24,723 bases of DNA from Treponema sp. (GCA_031277045.1 JAISLX010000161.1:1-24723); one strand, 5' to 3'; shown: positions 15,894-24,400, counted from the first letter of the stretch. Notes: a model not told the origin generated them from the sequence alone. Made by a program: numbers and translations.

Positions 15894-18272
15894 TCATTTT
15901 TCAGTGAGATTATCCACCCCGCTTTCCCAGACATCGTCCGGCGGCGGGGAGGCGCGGTATTTGACGCAGCGCTCAAGGTAGAGCCTGGCGGTCAAATCGC
16001 GGGGGTTCCGCCTGTAGATGGCCGTAAAGGCGTTTTCCGCCGCGGCGAAGTTACGGCGTTCGTAGTTGTCAAACGCGGAACCCCACGCGGCCGTCATGTC
16101 CAGCAGTTCCGGCGGGGCCTCTTCCCGGATATCCAAAAGTTCGTAAAGACGGATAGGGATGTTCTTTCCCACAACCCGGACTCTGCTGAGGGGGCGCAGA
16201 ACAAATTCACCGCCCAGATGCGCCATTGTGTATTCGCTTATCAGGCTTCCCCCCGTGTTGTACTGTTTGTTGATGCCCTCAAGCCGGGCCGCCAGATTCA
16301 CCGCGTCTCCCATGATCGTGTAGTCCATCTTGCTGGGGGTTCCCATGTTGCCCACCACCATATCCCCGGTGTTGACCCCCAGCCGCGTAAACAGGGGGTT
16401 GGGATCGGCGGGACTTTTCAAAATTCCCTTGCGGACCAGGGCATCCATAACCTCCCGGGTGATAAGACCCCGCGCGATAACTTCCCGGTTTATATCCTGT
16501 TCCGCCCGGCGCATTAAAACCGCGGAACGGCAGGCCAGGCGCGCGTGTTCCGCCGTATGCACCGGCGCGCCAAAAAAAGCTATGATCGCGTCCCCTTCGT
16601 ATTTGTCGATGGTCCCCCCGTTTCGCAGCACAATATCGCTCATCCGGGTAAGGTAAAAATTGAGCAGTTCCACCAGTTTGCCGGGATCGCCGAGCGCCTC
16701 GGAAATCGTAGAAAAACTGCGGATATCCGTAAAAATGGCGGTCATTTCCCGTTTTTCACCCCCCAGGTTAAGCTGGGACGGATCGGCGATAATCTGATCG
16801 ATAACCGCGGGGGAAAGATAGCGGGAAAAGGCGGATTTGATAAACCGTTTTTGGCTGCCTTCGGTAACATAGCTGTAAACCGTGGAAACAAGAAAGGCCA
16901 GCGCGAGCGCGGCGACAGGGGCCGCCATGGGAAGCCACAGATTGCCGAAATGGTAGGCGGCGGCGCTCCCGCCGATGATCAGCGGCAGCGCGGCAAGGGA
17001 TGCCCCCACGGAAACCGGGGCCCGTCCCGGAAACAGGGACAGCAGCGTAATAAACACGGAAACGGCGAACAGGAAGAGCATGTTGACCCAGAGGGGGCTT
17101 TCCCGGATAAAATCCCCGGAAAGCAGGTTGTCCAGCATAGTAATGTGCATCCCAACTCCGGGGTAAACCGAAGAAATGGGGGTACTGAAAATATCGTAAA
17201 GCCCCGGCGCGTAAAGTCCAAAGAGTATGTGCTTGTCCCTAAAATCTTCCGGGGGCAGAGCGGGAAGCTGCCCGGCATGGTACGCTTCGGCGCTTCGCAG
17301 AATTTCCCAGATATTGTAGGGGGCGTAGCGGCTGATGTCCCCCCGGAAGCGCAGAATAAGGCTGCCGCCGGTGTCCACGGGCAGCGGGACCCCGTCCCAG
17401 CGGATGACCTGTCCGGGGGCGTCAAAGTCCAGTTCCCGGGATCTGCTCCCGCACACCAGCAGGGAAGCCGCCGCCAGGGAGGGAATCAAACGTCCGTCAA
17501 AAAGGTGGAACAGCCTGCCCCGGCGCAGAATCCCGTCCACCCGGTCCGGGGTACCGTTCAAGGTGCCGATAATTCCGCTGGGGTTCCGCAGTTCTTCTAT
17601 GGCGAACTGGGCGCCAATCAGGGCGGCCTCCCCCTGTCCCAGCTTGTGAAGCCCCTCCCGCGGAACAAACAGCGGCTTATCCAGGTCCGCCGACCAGGAA
17701 CTGTCCTTGCCCGGCGTGTCGCTCAGAAAGACCGTCTGTACCACGCGGCCGTAATCCTGTTCGGCCCGGGCGAAGGAGGCGTCGTCTTCCCGGCCGCTTA
17801 GCTCCCGCAGGGCCCCGGCCACGGCGCTAAACGCGGATTCCATAGACTGCCCCTCCGCCGCCATTTCGCGGGCCCGGTCCAGCTGCGTTACCGCCCGGTC
17901 AATAATCTCCTCCTGCCGGGGGCTCCGGTACACCGACGGTTCGGTAAACAGCATATCGAAGGCCACGGATTTGGCGCCGGCGATGTTCATGTAATCCACC
18001 AGTTCCGCGTAGGCTTTCCGGGGCCAGGGCCAGGACCAGCCCCGTTCCCGCAGGGCCCAATCCAGGCTGTCCTGCGTTAAAAGCACAACGACAATATCGT
18101 CCGAAGGCCTGGACTGATTGGCCAGCAGCCGCACCCGGAAATCGTAGGTTTTATATTCGGGAAAATCGAGCGCGCCGGACAACATTAAAAGAGCGGTTAG
18201 GGCAAATACCAGCAGACTGATGATGCCGGCCGCCGCGTATTTGGAAACATGCCGTAACACCGTTTTCTTCAT
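15894..18272 (-). CDS. Class III adenylate cyclase with CHASE2 sensor
   Basis: 792 residues. TM1 about 12-34; a large extracytoplasmic CHASE2 domain about 36-385 (Y-D-F-R-V-R, D-I-V-V-V-L-L-T-Q-D, G-A-K-S-V-A-F-D-M-L-F); TM segments about 393-415 and two more up to about 475; then the cyclase domain about 505-690. Catalytic marks: F-T-D-I-R-S-F and Y-E-G-D-A-I-I-A-F-F (metal Asp), the Lys of I-D-K-Y-E-G-D and Asp of I-M-G-D-A-V-N typical of ATP-using enzymes, and N-L-A-A-R-L-E (transition-state Asn/Arg). A TPR-like C-terminal tail follows (A-E-N-A-F-T-A-I-Y). It should make cAMP in response to an envelope signal. First gene of a three-gene operon. No Shine-Dalgarno before the ATG. Confidence 0.92.
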   Translation of the reverse strand: MKKTVLRHVSKYAAAGIISLLVFALTALLMLSGALDFPEYKTYDFRVRLLANQSRPSDDIVVVLLTQDSLDWALRERGWSWPWPRKAYAELVDYMNIAGAKSVAFDMLFTEPSVYRSPRQEEIIDRAVTQLDRAREMAAEGQSMESAFSAVAGALRELSGREDDASFARAEQDYGRVVQTVFLSDTPGKDSSWSADLDKPLFVPREGLHKLGQGEAALIGAQFAIEELRNPSGIIGTLNGTPDRVDGILRRGRLFHLFDGRLIPSLAAASLLVCGSRSRELDFDAPGQVIRWDGVPLPVDTGGSLILRFRGDISRYAPYNIWEILRSAEAYHAGQLPALPPEDFRDKHILFGLYAPGLYDIFSTPISSVYPGVGMHITMLDNLLSGDFIRESPLWVNMLFLFAVSVFITLLSLFPGRAPVSVGASLAALPLIIGGSAAAYHFGNLWLPMAAPVAALALAFLVSTVYSYVTEGSQKRFIKSAFSRYLSPAVIDQIIADPSQLNLGGEKREMTAIFTDIRSFSTISEALGDPGKLVELLNFYLTRMSDIVLRNGGTIDKYEGDAIIAFFGAPVHTAEHARLACRSAVLMRRAEQDINREVIARGLITREVMDALVRKGILKSPADPNPLFTRLGVNTGDMVVGNMGTPSKMDYTIMGDAVNLAARLEGINKQYNTGGSLISEYTMAHLGGEFVLRPLSRVRVVGKNIPIRLYELLDIREEAPPELLDMTAAWGSAFDNYERRNFAAAENAFTAIYRRNPRDLTARLYLERCVKYRASPPPDDVWESGVDNLTEK

Positions 18273-18278
18273 GCGATA

Positions 18279-18284
18279 TATATG
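18279..18284 (-). promoter_or_regulatory. Candidate -10 of the cyclase operon, possibly leaderless
   Basis: CATATA (minus strand) is followed by six bases and then the ATG at 18272, placing the expected start of transcription on the A of the ATG. No clear -35. Confidence 0.3.
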
Positions 18285-18486
18285 CTAAATGAAAACGGCG
18301 GGAAAGTACAGCCTGCGGGCGCGTCCGCACGGGGAAAAAATTAACAGGCGGCCCGCTTAAACTGACCCGCCTTTGGCGTATCCGGAAAACCCGCGCCAAG
18401 CAGATCCCGCGCCGTTTTTTTCAGCCCATCGTGAGCTTTTTGTTGTTTTCGTAATCCGGGCACTGGTATAAAGCTTTCTTTCGTGT

Positions 18487-18492
18487 TATAAT
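18487..18492 (+). promoter_or_regulatory. Consensus -10 directly before a start codon
   Basis: Perfect TATAAT with 7 bases to the ATG at 18500; no Shine-Dalgarno. The -35 region is poor. Suggests a leaderless message. Confidence 0.4.
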
Positions 18493-18499
18493 ATTGTAT

Positions 18500-18871
18500 A
18501 TGTTTCAACGCATTTGGAAAAAATGGCTGTGTCATATCCTGGTGGCGGGCCTTGTCCCCGCCGTCATGGGAATGTTTGCCTTTTCAATTGCGGAGAATTT
18601 TGATCTTTTTTACTTTGCGCAAAATCCGGCGGTTCCGGACGGGGTTTTCAGCTCCCTGGAGCATGACATCGACTGGCTGATCGAGGACACGGTCATAATC
18701 AGCGGAGTCAACGGACGTTCACGTTCTTCCCCGCACGGCGGAAGTGTTCGCATATTCATGCCGCCCGGCATACAGAGCGCCGGGACTTTTCTTGTTCAAC
18801 CGCCGTTGGCGGCCGGACAAAAACAATATTTCAATATCAAACCTGCTATTCTTCTTAAACTGCGAATTTGA
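18500..18871 (+). CDS. Small membrane-anchored protein, unknown, perhaps truncated
   Basis: 123 residues from the ATG at 18500. One hydrophobic segment at about 9-31 (L-C-H-I-L-V-A-G-L-V-P-A-V-M-G-M-F-A-F) follows a basic, aromatic N-terminus, then an acidic part (L-E-H-D-I-D-W-L-I-E-D). After about residue 75 (G-R-S-R-S-S) the composition changes and the rest reads like arbitrary sequence, so this may be the 5' part of a longer gene. I recognise no family. Codon use up to residue 75 is gene-like. It lies divergent from the cyclase. Confidence 0.45.
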   Translation: MFQRIWKKWLCHILVAGLVPAVMGMFAFSIAENFDLFYFAQNPAVPDGVFSSLEHDIDWLIEDTVIISGVNGRSRSSPHGGSVRIFMPPGIQSAGTFLVQPPLAAGQKQYFNIKPAILLKLRI

Positions 18872-18925
18872 TATCTTCGGGGATATTTTCCCCTCCGGGT
18901 TTCGGGCCCGGACATTCCGGGGCTT

Positions 18926-18947
18926 TTCCAAAATCATGGTTTTGGAA
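18926..18947. repeat. Short dispersed palindrome (TTCCAAAA / TTTTGGAA)
   Basis: Perfect 8-bp arms around a 6-nt loop, in the gap before the PtsN-like gene; family of 500-522 and 12802-12819. Confidence 0.6.
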
Positions 18948-18998
18948 TAAGATACTTTCGTACCGTAGTTCCAAAACGCACGAAAAGGAAGGAAAACG

Positions 18999-19451
18999 AT
19001 GTCGTTGAGTGATATTTTTGTCAAGCAGTCAATAGGACTGAACATGGAAGCCGAAACAAAAAAAGCGGCTTTTCTCGAGCTTATCGATCTGATAATGACT
19101 GCCCATCCCGAATGCAACCGCGATGAAATACTCGCGGCAATAACCAACCGCGAAGATAAAATGAGTACCGGCATTGGTTCCGGTATCGCGGTTCCACACG
19201 GGTATTGCCAGAGTGTTGATGCTGTTGCCGGGGCTATCGGTATCTCAAGGGCCGGCATTGATGACTACGGTTCGCTTGATCAAAAACCAGTTCATGTATT
19301 GTTTATGCTGGTGATGAACGATACATCGCGGGAAGCCCATCTGCGGGTTTTGAATCAGGTTTTTACAATGGCCAATTCCGAGGCGATTAACCTGATAATG
19401 TCGGCAAAAACCACCGAAGAAGTGGCCGTCATTCTGTCCCGCTTTTGTTAG
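18999..19451 (+). CDS. PTS EIIA domain protein, PtsN/fructose type
   Basis: 150 residues, a single EIIA domain of the mannitol/fructose/Ntr class. The phosphorylated His67 lies in G-S-G-I-A-V-P-H-G, the hallmark of the family; the second conserved His is in E-A-H-L-R-V-L. AAGGAAGG precedes the ATG. As there is no EIIB/EIIC beside it, a regulatory role like PtsN is more likely than sugar transport. Repeat copy B starts one base after its stop. Confidence 0.9.
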   Translation: MSLSDIFVKQSIGLNMEAETKKAAFLELIDLIMTAHPECNRDEILAAITNREDKMSTGIGSGIAVPHGYCQSVDAVAGAIGISRAGIDDYGSLDQKPVHVLFMLVMNDTSREAHLRVLNQVFTMANSEAINLIMSAKTTEEVAVILSRFC

Positions 19452-19452
19452 C

Positions 19453-19596
19453 AGAGTTGTTTAGAAACTTCAACTTCTGAACAACAACCGTTCAAAAACA
19501 ACACAAGCGTGGATTTCATCAGGAAATCCACGCTTTTCAGGGCGTGGAATCTTTTGCGTTGAAAGAGAATCAACCGGGATTCCGGGTACGTCCATT
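19453..19596 (+). repeat. Dispersed multi-hairpin intergenic repeat, copy B (divergent)
   Basis: Same order of hairpins as copy A but diverged: GTTGTTTAGAAAC / ACTTCTGAACAAC, AAGCGTGGATTTC / GAAATCCACGCTT and GAATC-AACCG-GGATTC. In the second and third stems both arms differ from copies A and C in step, so pairing is kept. It fills the gap between the EIIA gene and oadG, ending 13 nt before the oadG ATG. Confidence 0.75.
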
Positions 19597-19609
19597 TAGG
19601 AACATTATA

Positions 19610-19852
19610 ATGACCATTCTTGAAATGCTGCAGCAAAGCGCTGTTTTAACGGTTCTTGGCATGACGATTGTTTTTCTGTTTTTGTGGATTATGATCGTCT
19701 GTGTCAATGTGGTAGGAAAACTAATTCAAAAAATGGGTCTGGACAAGGACATACAGCAGCCAAAGACCGCGATGCCTAAAACCGCCCGCACAGTAACGCC
19801 GGAAGTTACCGCGGTAATATCGGCGGCGGTGGCGGAGTACCGCAAGGATTAG
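19610..19852 (+). CDS. OadG-like gamma subunit of a sodium-pumping decarboxylase (orphan)
   Basis: 80 residues from the ATG at 19610, with AGGA 8 nt upstream; the longer frame from 19544 runs through repeat copy B. N-terminal membrane segment about 12-35 (V-L-T-V-L-G-M-T-I-V-F-L-F-L-W), then V-N-V-V-G-K-L, a Pro/Thr-rich linker and a C-terminal E-V-T-A-V-I-S-A-A-V-A-E-Y-R; this is the OadG/MmdD layout (TM helix, linker, I-A-A-A-I-x-A-Y type end). The subunit holds the decarboxylase complex together. No alpha or beta subunit is nearby. Confidence 0.75.
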   Translation: MTILEMLQQSAVLTVLGMTIVFLFLWIMIVCVNVVGKLIQKMGLDKDIQQPKTAMPKTARTVTPEVTAVISAAVAEYRKD

Positions 19853-20021
19853 ACAACAGCAGGCGGCACGGTCCGTTCTCCGGAACCGCCGTTCCGCCCC
19901 CGAAAAACCGGCGGCAAGACGCGCTTCGCGGACAAAGCCTTTGCGGCGCTTTGCCGCCGCAGCTGGCGGGTTTGGGGATCATGCTTTGCCCAAGGATGCA
20001 GCATGCGCTGCTTTCAGGCAT
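19853..20021. other. GC-rich intergenic stretch
   Basis: No gene seen. Holds a GCGGC-GCTTT-GCCGC hairpin at about 19942-19957. Confidence 0.4.
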
Positions 20022-20167
20022 TGGACTTGTTCGATAACCCGGTTGGTTATCCGCCAACCAAAGATTGGTTCCAAGTCTCCCAAAAAACACGGATTTTTGA
20101 CAAAATCCGTGTTTTTTGTTGCTTTTAACCGGTGGTTGTTCAGAAACTGAAGTTTCTGAACAACTCT
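20022..20167 (-). repeat. Dispersed multi-hairpin intergenic repeat, copy C
   Basis: Reverse-strand copy nearly identical to copy A. The central stem is longer here: AAAAAACACGGATTTT pairs with AAAATCCGTGTTTTTT, a terminator-like hairpin with A- and T-tracts on both sides, so it could stop transcription from either direction between the convergent oadG and nfu. Confidence 0.85.
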
Positions 20168-20176
20168 CTTCCCCCG

Positions 20177-20220
20177 GAAAAACAAAACCGCCTTCAAATT
20201 AATCGCGTTCTGAAAGCGGC
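20177..20220 (-). terminator. Rho-independent terminator downstream of nfu
   Basis: On the minus strand CCGCTTTCA (plus 20211-20219) pairs with TGAAGGCGG (plus 20188-20196) with one G-T pair, followed by TTTTGTTTTT. Confidence 0.65.
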
Positions 20221-20286
20221 TTAGCAATTCAGCCTTTCCCTTTTTGTTTTCTTCGCCTTTGCGGGTAATGCTTCGTTCCGCCGCGG

Positions 20287-20511
20287 TTATACGCCGACGA
20301 CCGCGGTAACCTGCGGAACCTCCTTTTTCAAATAGTTTTCTATGCCCATTTTCAGGGTCATCTGCGCCATCGGACAGCCGCCGCAGGCGCCGGTCAGTCT
20401 AACGGATACGGTACCGTCATCGGAGACCGACACGAATTCCACATCCCCGCCGTCAGCCTGGAGGGAGGGACGTACGTTATCAAGGGCGCTCTTTACCTGT
20501 TCTTCAAACAT
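20287..20511 (-). CDS. NifU C-terminal-like (Nfu) Fe-S scaffold protein
   Basis: 74 residues: a stand-alone Nfu domain, which carries a 4Fe-4S cluster shared between two monomers and hands it to apo-proteins. Marks: V-R-P-x-L-x-x-D-G-G-D-V at 13-24 and G-A-C-G-G-C-P with C43 and C46 as cluster ligands. GAGGAG lies 6 nt before the ATG. Fe-S enzymes such as PurF in this window would be clients in principle. Confidence 0.93.
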   Translation of the reverse strand: MFEEQVKSALDNVRPSLQADGGDVEFVSVSDDGTVSVRLTGACGGCPMAQMTLKMGIENYLKKEVPQVTAVVGV

Positions 20512-20583
20512 GGGATTCTCCTCTGTATAAAACCAGTCTCACAACCTGCTTTGGTCGTGGAAAGGCCGTTTTTTTGTAAAATC

Positions 20584-20592
20584 AGTATAACA
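20584..20592 (-). promoter_or_regulatory. Extended -10 promoter of nfu
   Basis: TG-T-TATACT on the minus strand, about 75 nt upstream of the ATG; -35 weak. Confidence 0.4.
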
Positions 20593-20595
20593 CCG

Positions 20596-20650
20596 GGACA
20601 GGGGAAAAAGGAAGGGACCGCCGGGACCGGTTTCCCGGGCCGCCCTGTCC
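20596..20650. repeat. Inverted repeat between the Uma2 and nfu genes
   Basis: GGACAGGG (20596-20603) and CCCTGTCC (20643-20650) pair; inside is CCGGGA / TCCCGG. On the minus strand a short T-rich run follows the inner stem, so it may be a weak terminator for the Uma2 gene. Confidence 0.5.
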
Positions 20651-20667
20651 AGGAACGCCGCCCGCGC

Positions 20668-21240
20668 CTACGATTCCCAGAGGGTTTTTAAATCCAGACT
20701 AAAAGGCGGAAGTACGGATACCGGAATAACGGCGTCCTTTTTGTAGACCGAGGAAATGTAGCGGCCTTCCCGAAAGACATGGACATGCGCTTTCTTTTCT
20801 TCCGGGTCCAGAACCCAATACTCCCGCACGCCGGCATTGAGGTAATGCTCAAATTTCAGGAACATTTGTTTTTGGGTATTGGAAGGGGAAACTATTTCCA
20901 TCACCAGATCGGGAGGGCCGTCAACGGAACCTTTGGACAACTTGGATGAATCGCAGACCACGAGTATGTCGGGTTGAACCACGGTATCATCGGAATGATC
21001 TTCTTCGGGAAAAAGGCGGACATCCAGGGGGGCGGCAAAAACCTTACAGGGTTTGCCCCGGAGAAAATTGCCGAGCTGTAAGTAAATTTCCCCGCTTATG
21101 GCCTGGTGCTCTACCGTGGGAGAAGCCATCATAAAAGCTTTGCCGTTGATGATTTCGTACCGTTCGGGACCTTCCCACTCAAGGTAATCCGCGTAGGTAA
21201 AACGGCTGTTATCGTTCACGGACTGTAAAGGGTCGGACAT
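20668..21240 (-). CDS. Uma2-family (DUF820) PD-(D/E)XK nuclease
   Basis: 190 residues, typical Uma2 size. N-terminal Y-A-D-Y-L-E-W and R-Y-E-I-I-N-G-K-A-F-M-M-A-S-P; core acids in Q-P-D-I-L-V-V and D-L-V-M-E-I-V-S-P-S, with K-F-E-H-Y-L-N-A-G-V-R-E-Y-W-V-L-D-P after, the Uma2 version of the PD-(D/E)XK fold. Role unknown; members occur in large numbers in some genomes and have been linked to mobile DNA. GGAGG precedes the ATG. No antitoxin or methylase partner is beside it. Confidence 0.9.
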   Translation of the reverse strand: MSDPLQSVNDNSRFTYADYLEWEGPERYEIINGKAFMMASPTVEHQAISGEIYLQLGNFLRGKPCKVFAAPLDVRLFPEEDHSDDTVVQPDILVVCDSSKLSKGSVDGPPDLVMEIVSPSNTQKQMFLKFEHYLNAGVREYWVLDPEEKKAHVHVFREGRYISSVYKKDAVIPVSVLPPFSLDLKTLWES

Positions 21241-21257
21241 ATCAACCTCCGCTCTCT

Positions 21258-21286
21258 ATTTTAGCCTCTATTTGATTAGGTTACAA
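21258..21286 (-). promoter_or_regulatory. Promoter of the Uma2 gene
   Basis: Minus strand TTGTAA (plus 21281-21286), 17-bp spacer, TAAAAT (plus 21258-21263). It overlaps the purL promoter. Confidence 0.5.
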
Positions 21287-21300
21287 CATTCCGGTATACT
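21272..21300 (+). promoter_or_regulatory. Promoter of purL
   Basis: TTGATT (21272-21277), 17-bp spacer, TATACT (21295-21300). A dyad CCGGTA (21291-21296) / TACCGG (21312-21317) spans the -10 and the expected start site; another TACCGG is at 21337. Leader about 165 nt, without a riboswitch I can recognise. Confidence 0.55.
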
Positions 21301-21471
21301 AACGGCCTGATTACCGGGGCTGCTTCGGTGTTTCAATACCGGAACACTTTCATGGACGCAGACGGATACGGCGGTTTATTTTTACGGGCGGCAGTTATGA
21401 ATAGAAATTCTACTCATTGCCGGATCGTCAATTTCCGCATTCGCTATATTGGATTTTTAACGGAGGAAGCG

Positions 21472-24400
21472 ATGGCGGTGCGGCAGGTTTTTGTGGAAAA
21501 GAAGCCGGGTTTTGACGGGGAAGCGGCGCGGCTGCGGGAGGACCTGGCGAATTTCCTGGGCTGCCCGGAACTCACCGGCCTGCGAAGGCTGAGGATACTG
21601 AACCGCTATCTTGTTGAGGGCCTGGACGACGGGCAGTTCCGCCGGGTTACGGCCCTGGTTTTTTCCGAACCCCAGTGCGACCATGTCTTTGATGATGCGC
21701 CGCTGGAACCGGGGGACTGCTGTTTTGGCGTTGAGTACCTTCCCGGCCAGTACGACCAGCGTTCTGATTCGGCGGAGCAATGCGCGGAACTGGCGGCGGG
21801 AGTCCGGCCCCGGATCCGGAGCGGACGCTTGTATATTCTCAAGCCCGGCGATCTTCCTGTTTCCGGCGGGACTCTGGAAACGGTTAAGCGTTACCTTATC
21901 AACCCGGTGGATTCCCGGGAGGCTTCTCTCGAAGTTCCCCCTTCTCTGGAAGACGGGGAAAGCCCGGTGGAAGAAGTTCCCGTCCTCCGGGGCTTTACGG
22001 ACGATCCTGAAAAACCGGGCGGGGAATGGGCCCGTTCTCTGGGCCTTGCGATGAGCGCGGAGGATCTGCGTTTCTGCCGGGACTACTTTGCCTCCGCCGG
22101 GCGGGACCCCAGCCTGGCGGAACTGCGGGTCCTGGACACCTACTGGTCGGATCACTGCCGGCACACCACCTTTACTACCATGCTGGAACAATTTGATATT
22201 GAAGACCCGGCGGCGCGGCGGGCCTGGGAACTGTACGAGGCAGCGCGGCGGGAAGTATACGGTCCCCGGACAAAGCGGCCCCGCACCCTTATGGATATTG
22301 CCACCATTGGTTTAAGGGTTCTTAAAAAGCGAGGACTTGCCGGGCGGGTGGAAGAGTCCGCGGAAATTAACGCCTGTACCATCAGAGTAGAGGCGGAGTT
22401 CGGCGCAAGCGTCCGTGCGGACAACAGTATTACTGACGGCGAAGCCAATGGCAAAGCCAACGACAGCGATACTACGGAACCCTGGCTGCTGCTTTTCAAG
22501 AACGAAACCCACAACCACCCCACGGAAATTGAACCCTTTGGGGGGGCCGCAACCTGCCTGGGGGGGGCCATCCGGGACCCGCTTTCCGGCCGGGCCTACG
22601 TGTACCAGGCCATGCGGATCAGCGGCGGGGCCGATCCCCGGGAAAGGCTGGAACACACCCTGCGGGGAAAACTGCCGCAGATAAAAATCGCCCATGACGC
22701 GGCGGCGGGCTACTCGTCTTACGGCAACCAGATAGGGCTGGCCACGGGCCAAGTGGCGGAATTCTACCACAGCGGGTTCCTCGCCAAACGGCTGGAACTG
22801 GGCGCGGTGATCGCGGCGGTCCCCGCGGCCTGGGTGCGCCGGGAGGAACCGGCCCCCGGCGATGTGGTGATCCTGGTGGGGGGAAAGACCGGCAGGGACG
22901 GAATCGGCGGGGCTACCGGCTCCAGCAAGATGCACTCCGGCGCTTCGGTAACAAGCGCCGGGGCGGAGGTGCAGAAGGGGAACGCGGTGGAGGAGCGCAA
23001 GCTCCAGCGGCTTTTTCGCAGCAGCCGGGCCGCCGCCCTTATCAAACGCTGCAACGATTTTGGCGCGGGGGGTGTGGCGGTGGCGGCCGGCGAGCTGGCG
23101 GCGGGCCTGGACATCAACCTGGACGCGGTTCCCAAGAAGTACGCCGGGCTTAACGGCGTCGAACTTGCCATTTCCGAATCCCAGGAGCGGATGGCCGTGG
23201 TGGTGGCCGCCGCAGACGCGGACGAATTTATCGCCCTGGCGGCGGCGGAAAACCTCGACGCCGCGATCATCGCCGAAGTTACGGGGGCGCCCCGGCTCCG
23301 GATGTTTTGGCGGGGCAAAGCCATCGTGGACCTGGACCGGAAATTCCTGGACTCCAACGGCGCCCCCCGTTCTGCCCGGCTCCGTATCCCCCCGGCGGAA
23401 GCCCTCCCCCCGGCGCGGGGTCCCCTGGCGCAGGGCTCCCCCAGGGCCATGCTGGAGGCCCTTGAACGGGAGCTTGGCGCTTTGCGCTCCGGGAGCCGCC
23501 GGGGCCTGCAGGAACGCTTTGACGGGTCCATCGGCGCCGCTTCAGTGCTGTTCCCCTGGGGCGGCGCGGAACAGGGTACCCCGGAATGTGGTATGGCGGC
23601 GCTTCTGCCCTCCCTGGACAAGCCGAGCCGCACCGCCAGCCTTTTCTGCTTTGGCTATGATCCCGATCTGCTGGCCCAAAACCCCTACCTGGGGGCCAAG
23701 GGCGCCGTCAGGGAGGCCCTGGCAAAGATTGCCTGCCTGGGCGGGGATTACCGGGAGGCGTATTTAAGCCTGCAGGAGTACTTTGAGCGGCCCGAAAGCC
23801 CGGAGACCTGGGGCAAGCCGGCCCTGGCCCTGCTGGGGGCCCTGGAAGCCCAACTGGAACTGGGGGTCCCCGCCATCGGCGGCAAGGATTCCATGTCCGG
23901 CAACTACCGGGACCGGGAGCTTGGCATCGATATTACCGTGCCCCCCACCCTGGCGGCCTTTGCGGCGGGGACCTGCGCCGCCGAATCGGTCCGCTCCGGC
24001 GCGCTTGCGGGCCCGGCGGGGGCCCCGGTTATCCTGCTGGCCCAGGGCCGCAGGGCTGCGGAAGGCGGCCCCGGAGACAGGGGAGGCCCCCCGTTCCGCC
24101 AGGCCCGGTCAATTTCCGGGGCCCAGGACATTCTGCGGGACATCACCCAAACAAACAAAGCCTTTACCAACCGGGCGCGGAACATCACCGCGACTATTTC
24201 CGGCAACTCGATAGGGAAACTGGGAAGCGAAAAAGCGGTCCGGAAATCCGTGTCGGCCCTGGTCCATGCCCACGCCGTTGCCAATATTGACCGGCTCTTT
24301 GAACATGCCGGCATAGCGGTTACCCATCCGGACGAGCGGGGCGACACCAACATAAACCACATTCACCGTTTTGGCACGGTGATGGAGTACAGCGGGGAAT

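Noticed and set aside
16545..17801. 418-codon plus-strand ORF opposite the cyclase
   Set aside because: Mirror of the CHASE2/cyclase gene; Gly/Gln/Arg-rich with no domain, typical of GC-rich antisense frames.
18341..18535. 64-residue minus-strand ORF upstream of the cyclase
   Set aside because: Overlaps the candidate promoter of the 18500 ORF and has no Shine-Dalgarno or recognisable family.
21301..21471. Purine or ZTP riboswitch in the purL leader
   Set aside because: I find none of the conserved core sequences of these classes; only TACCGG repeats.
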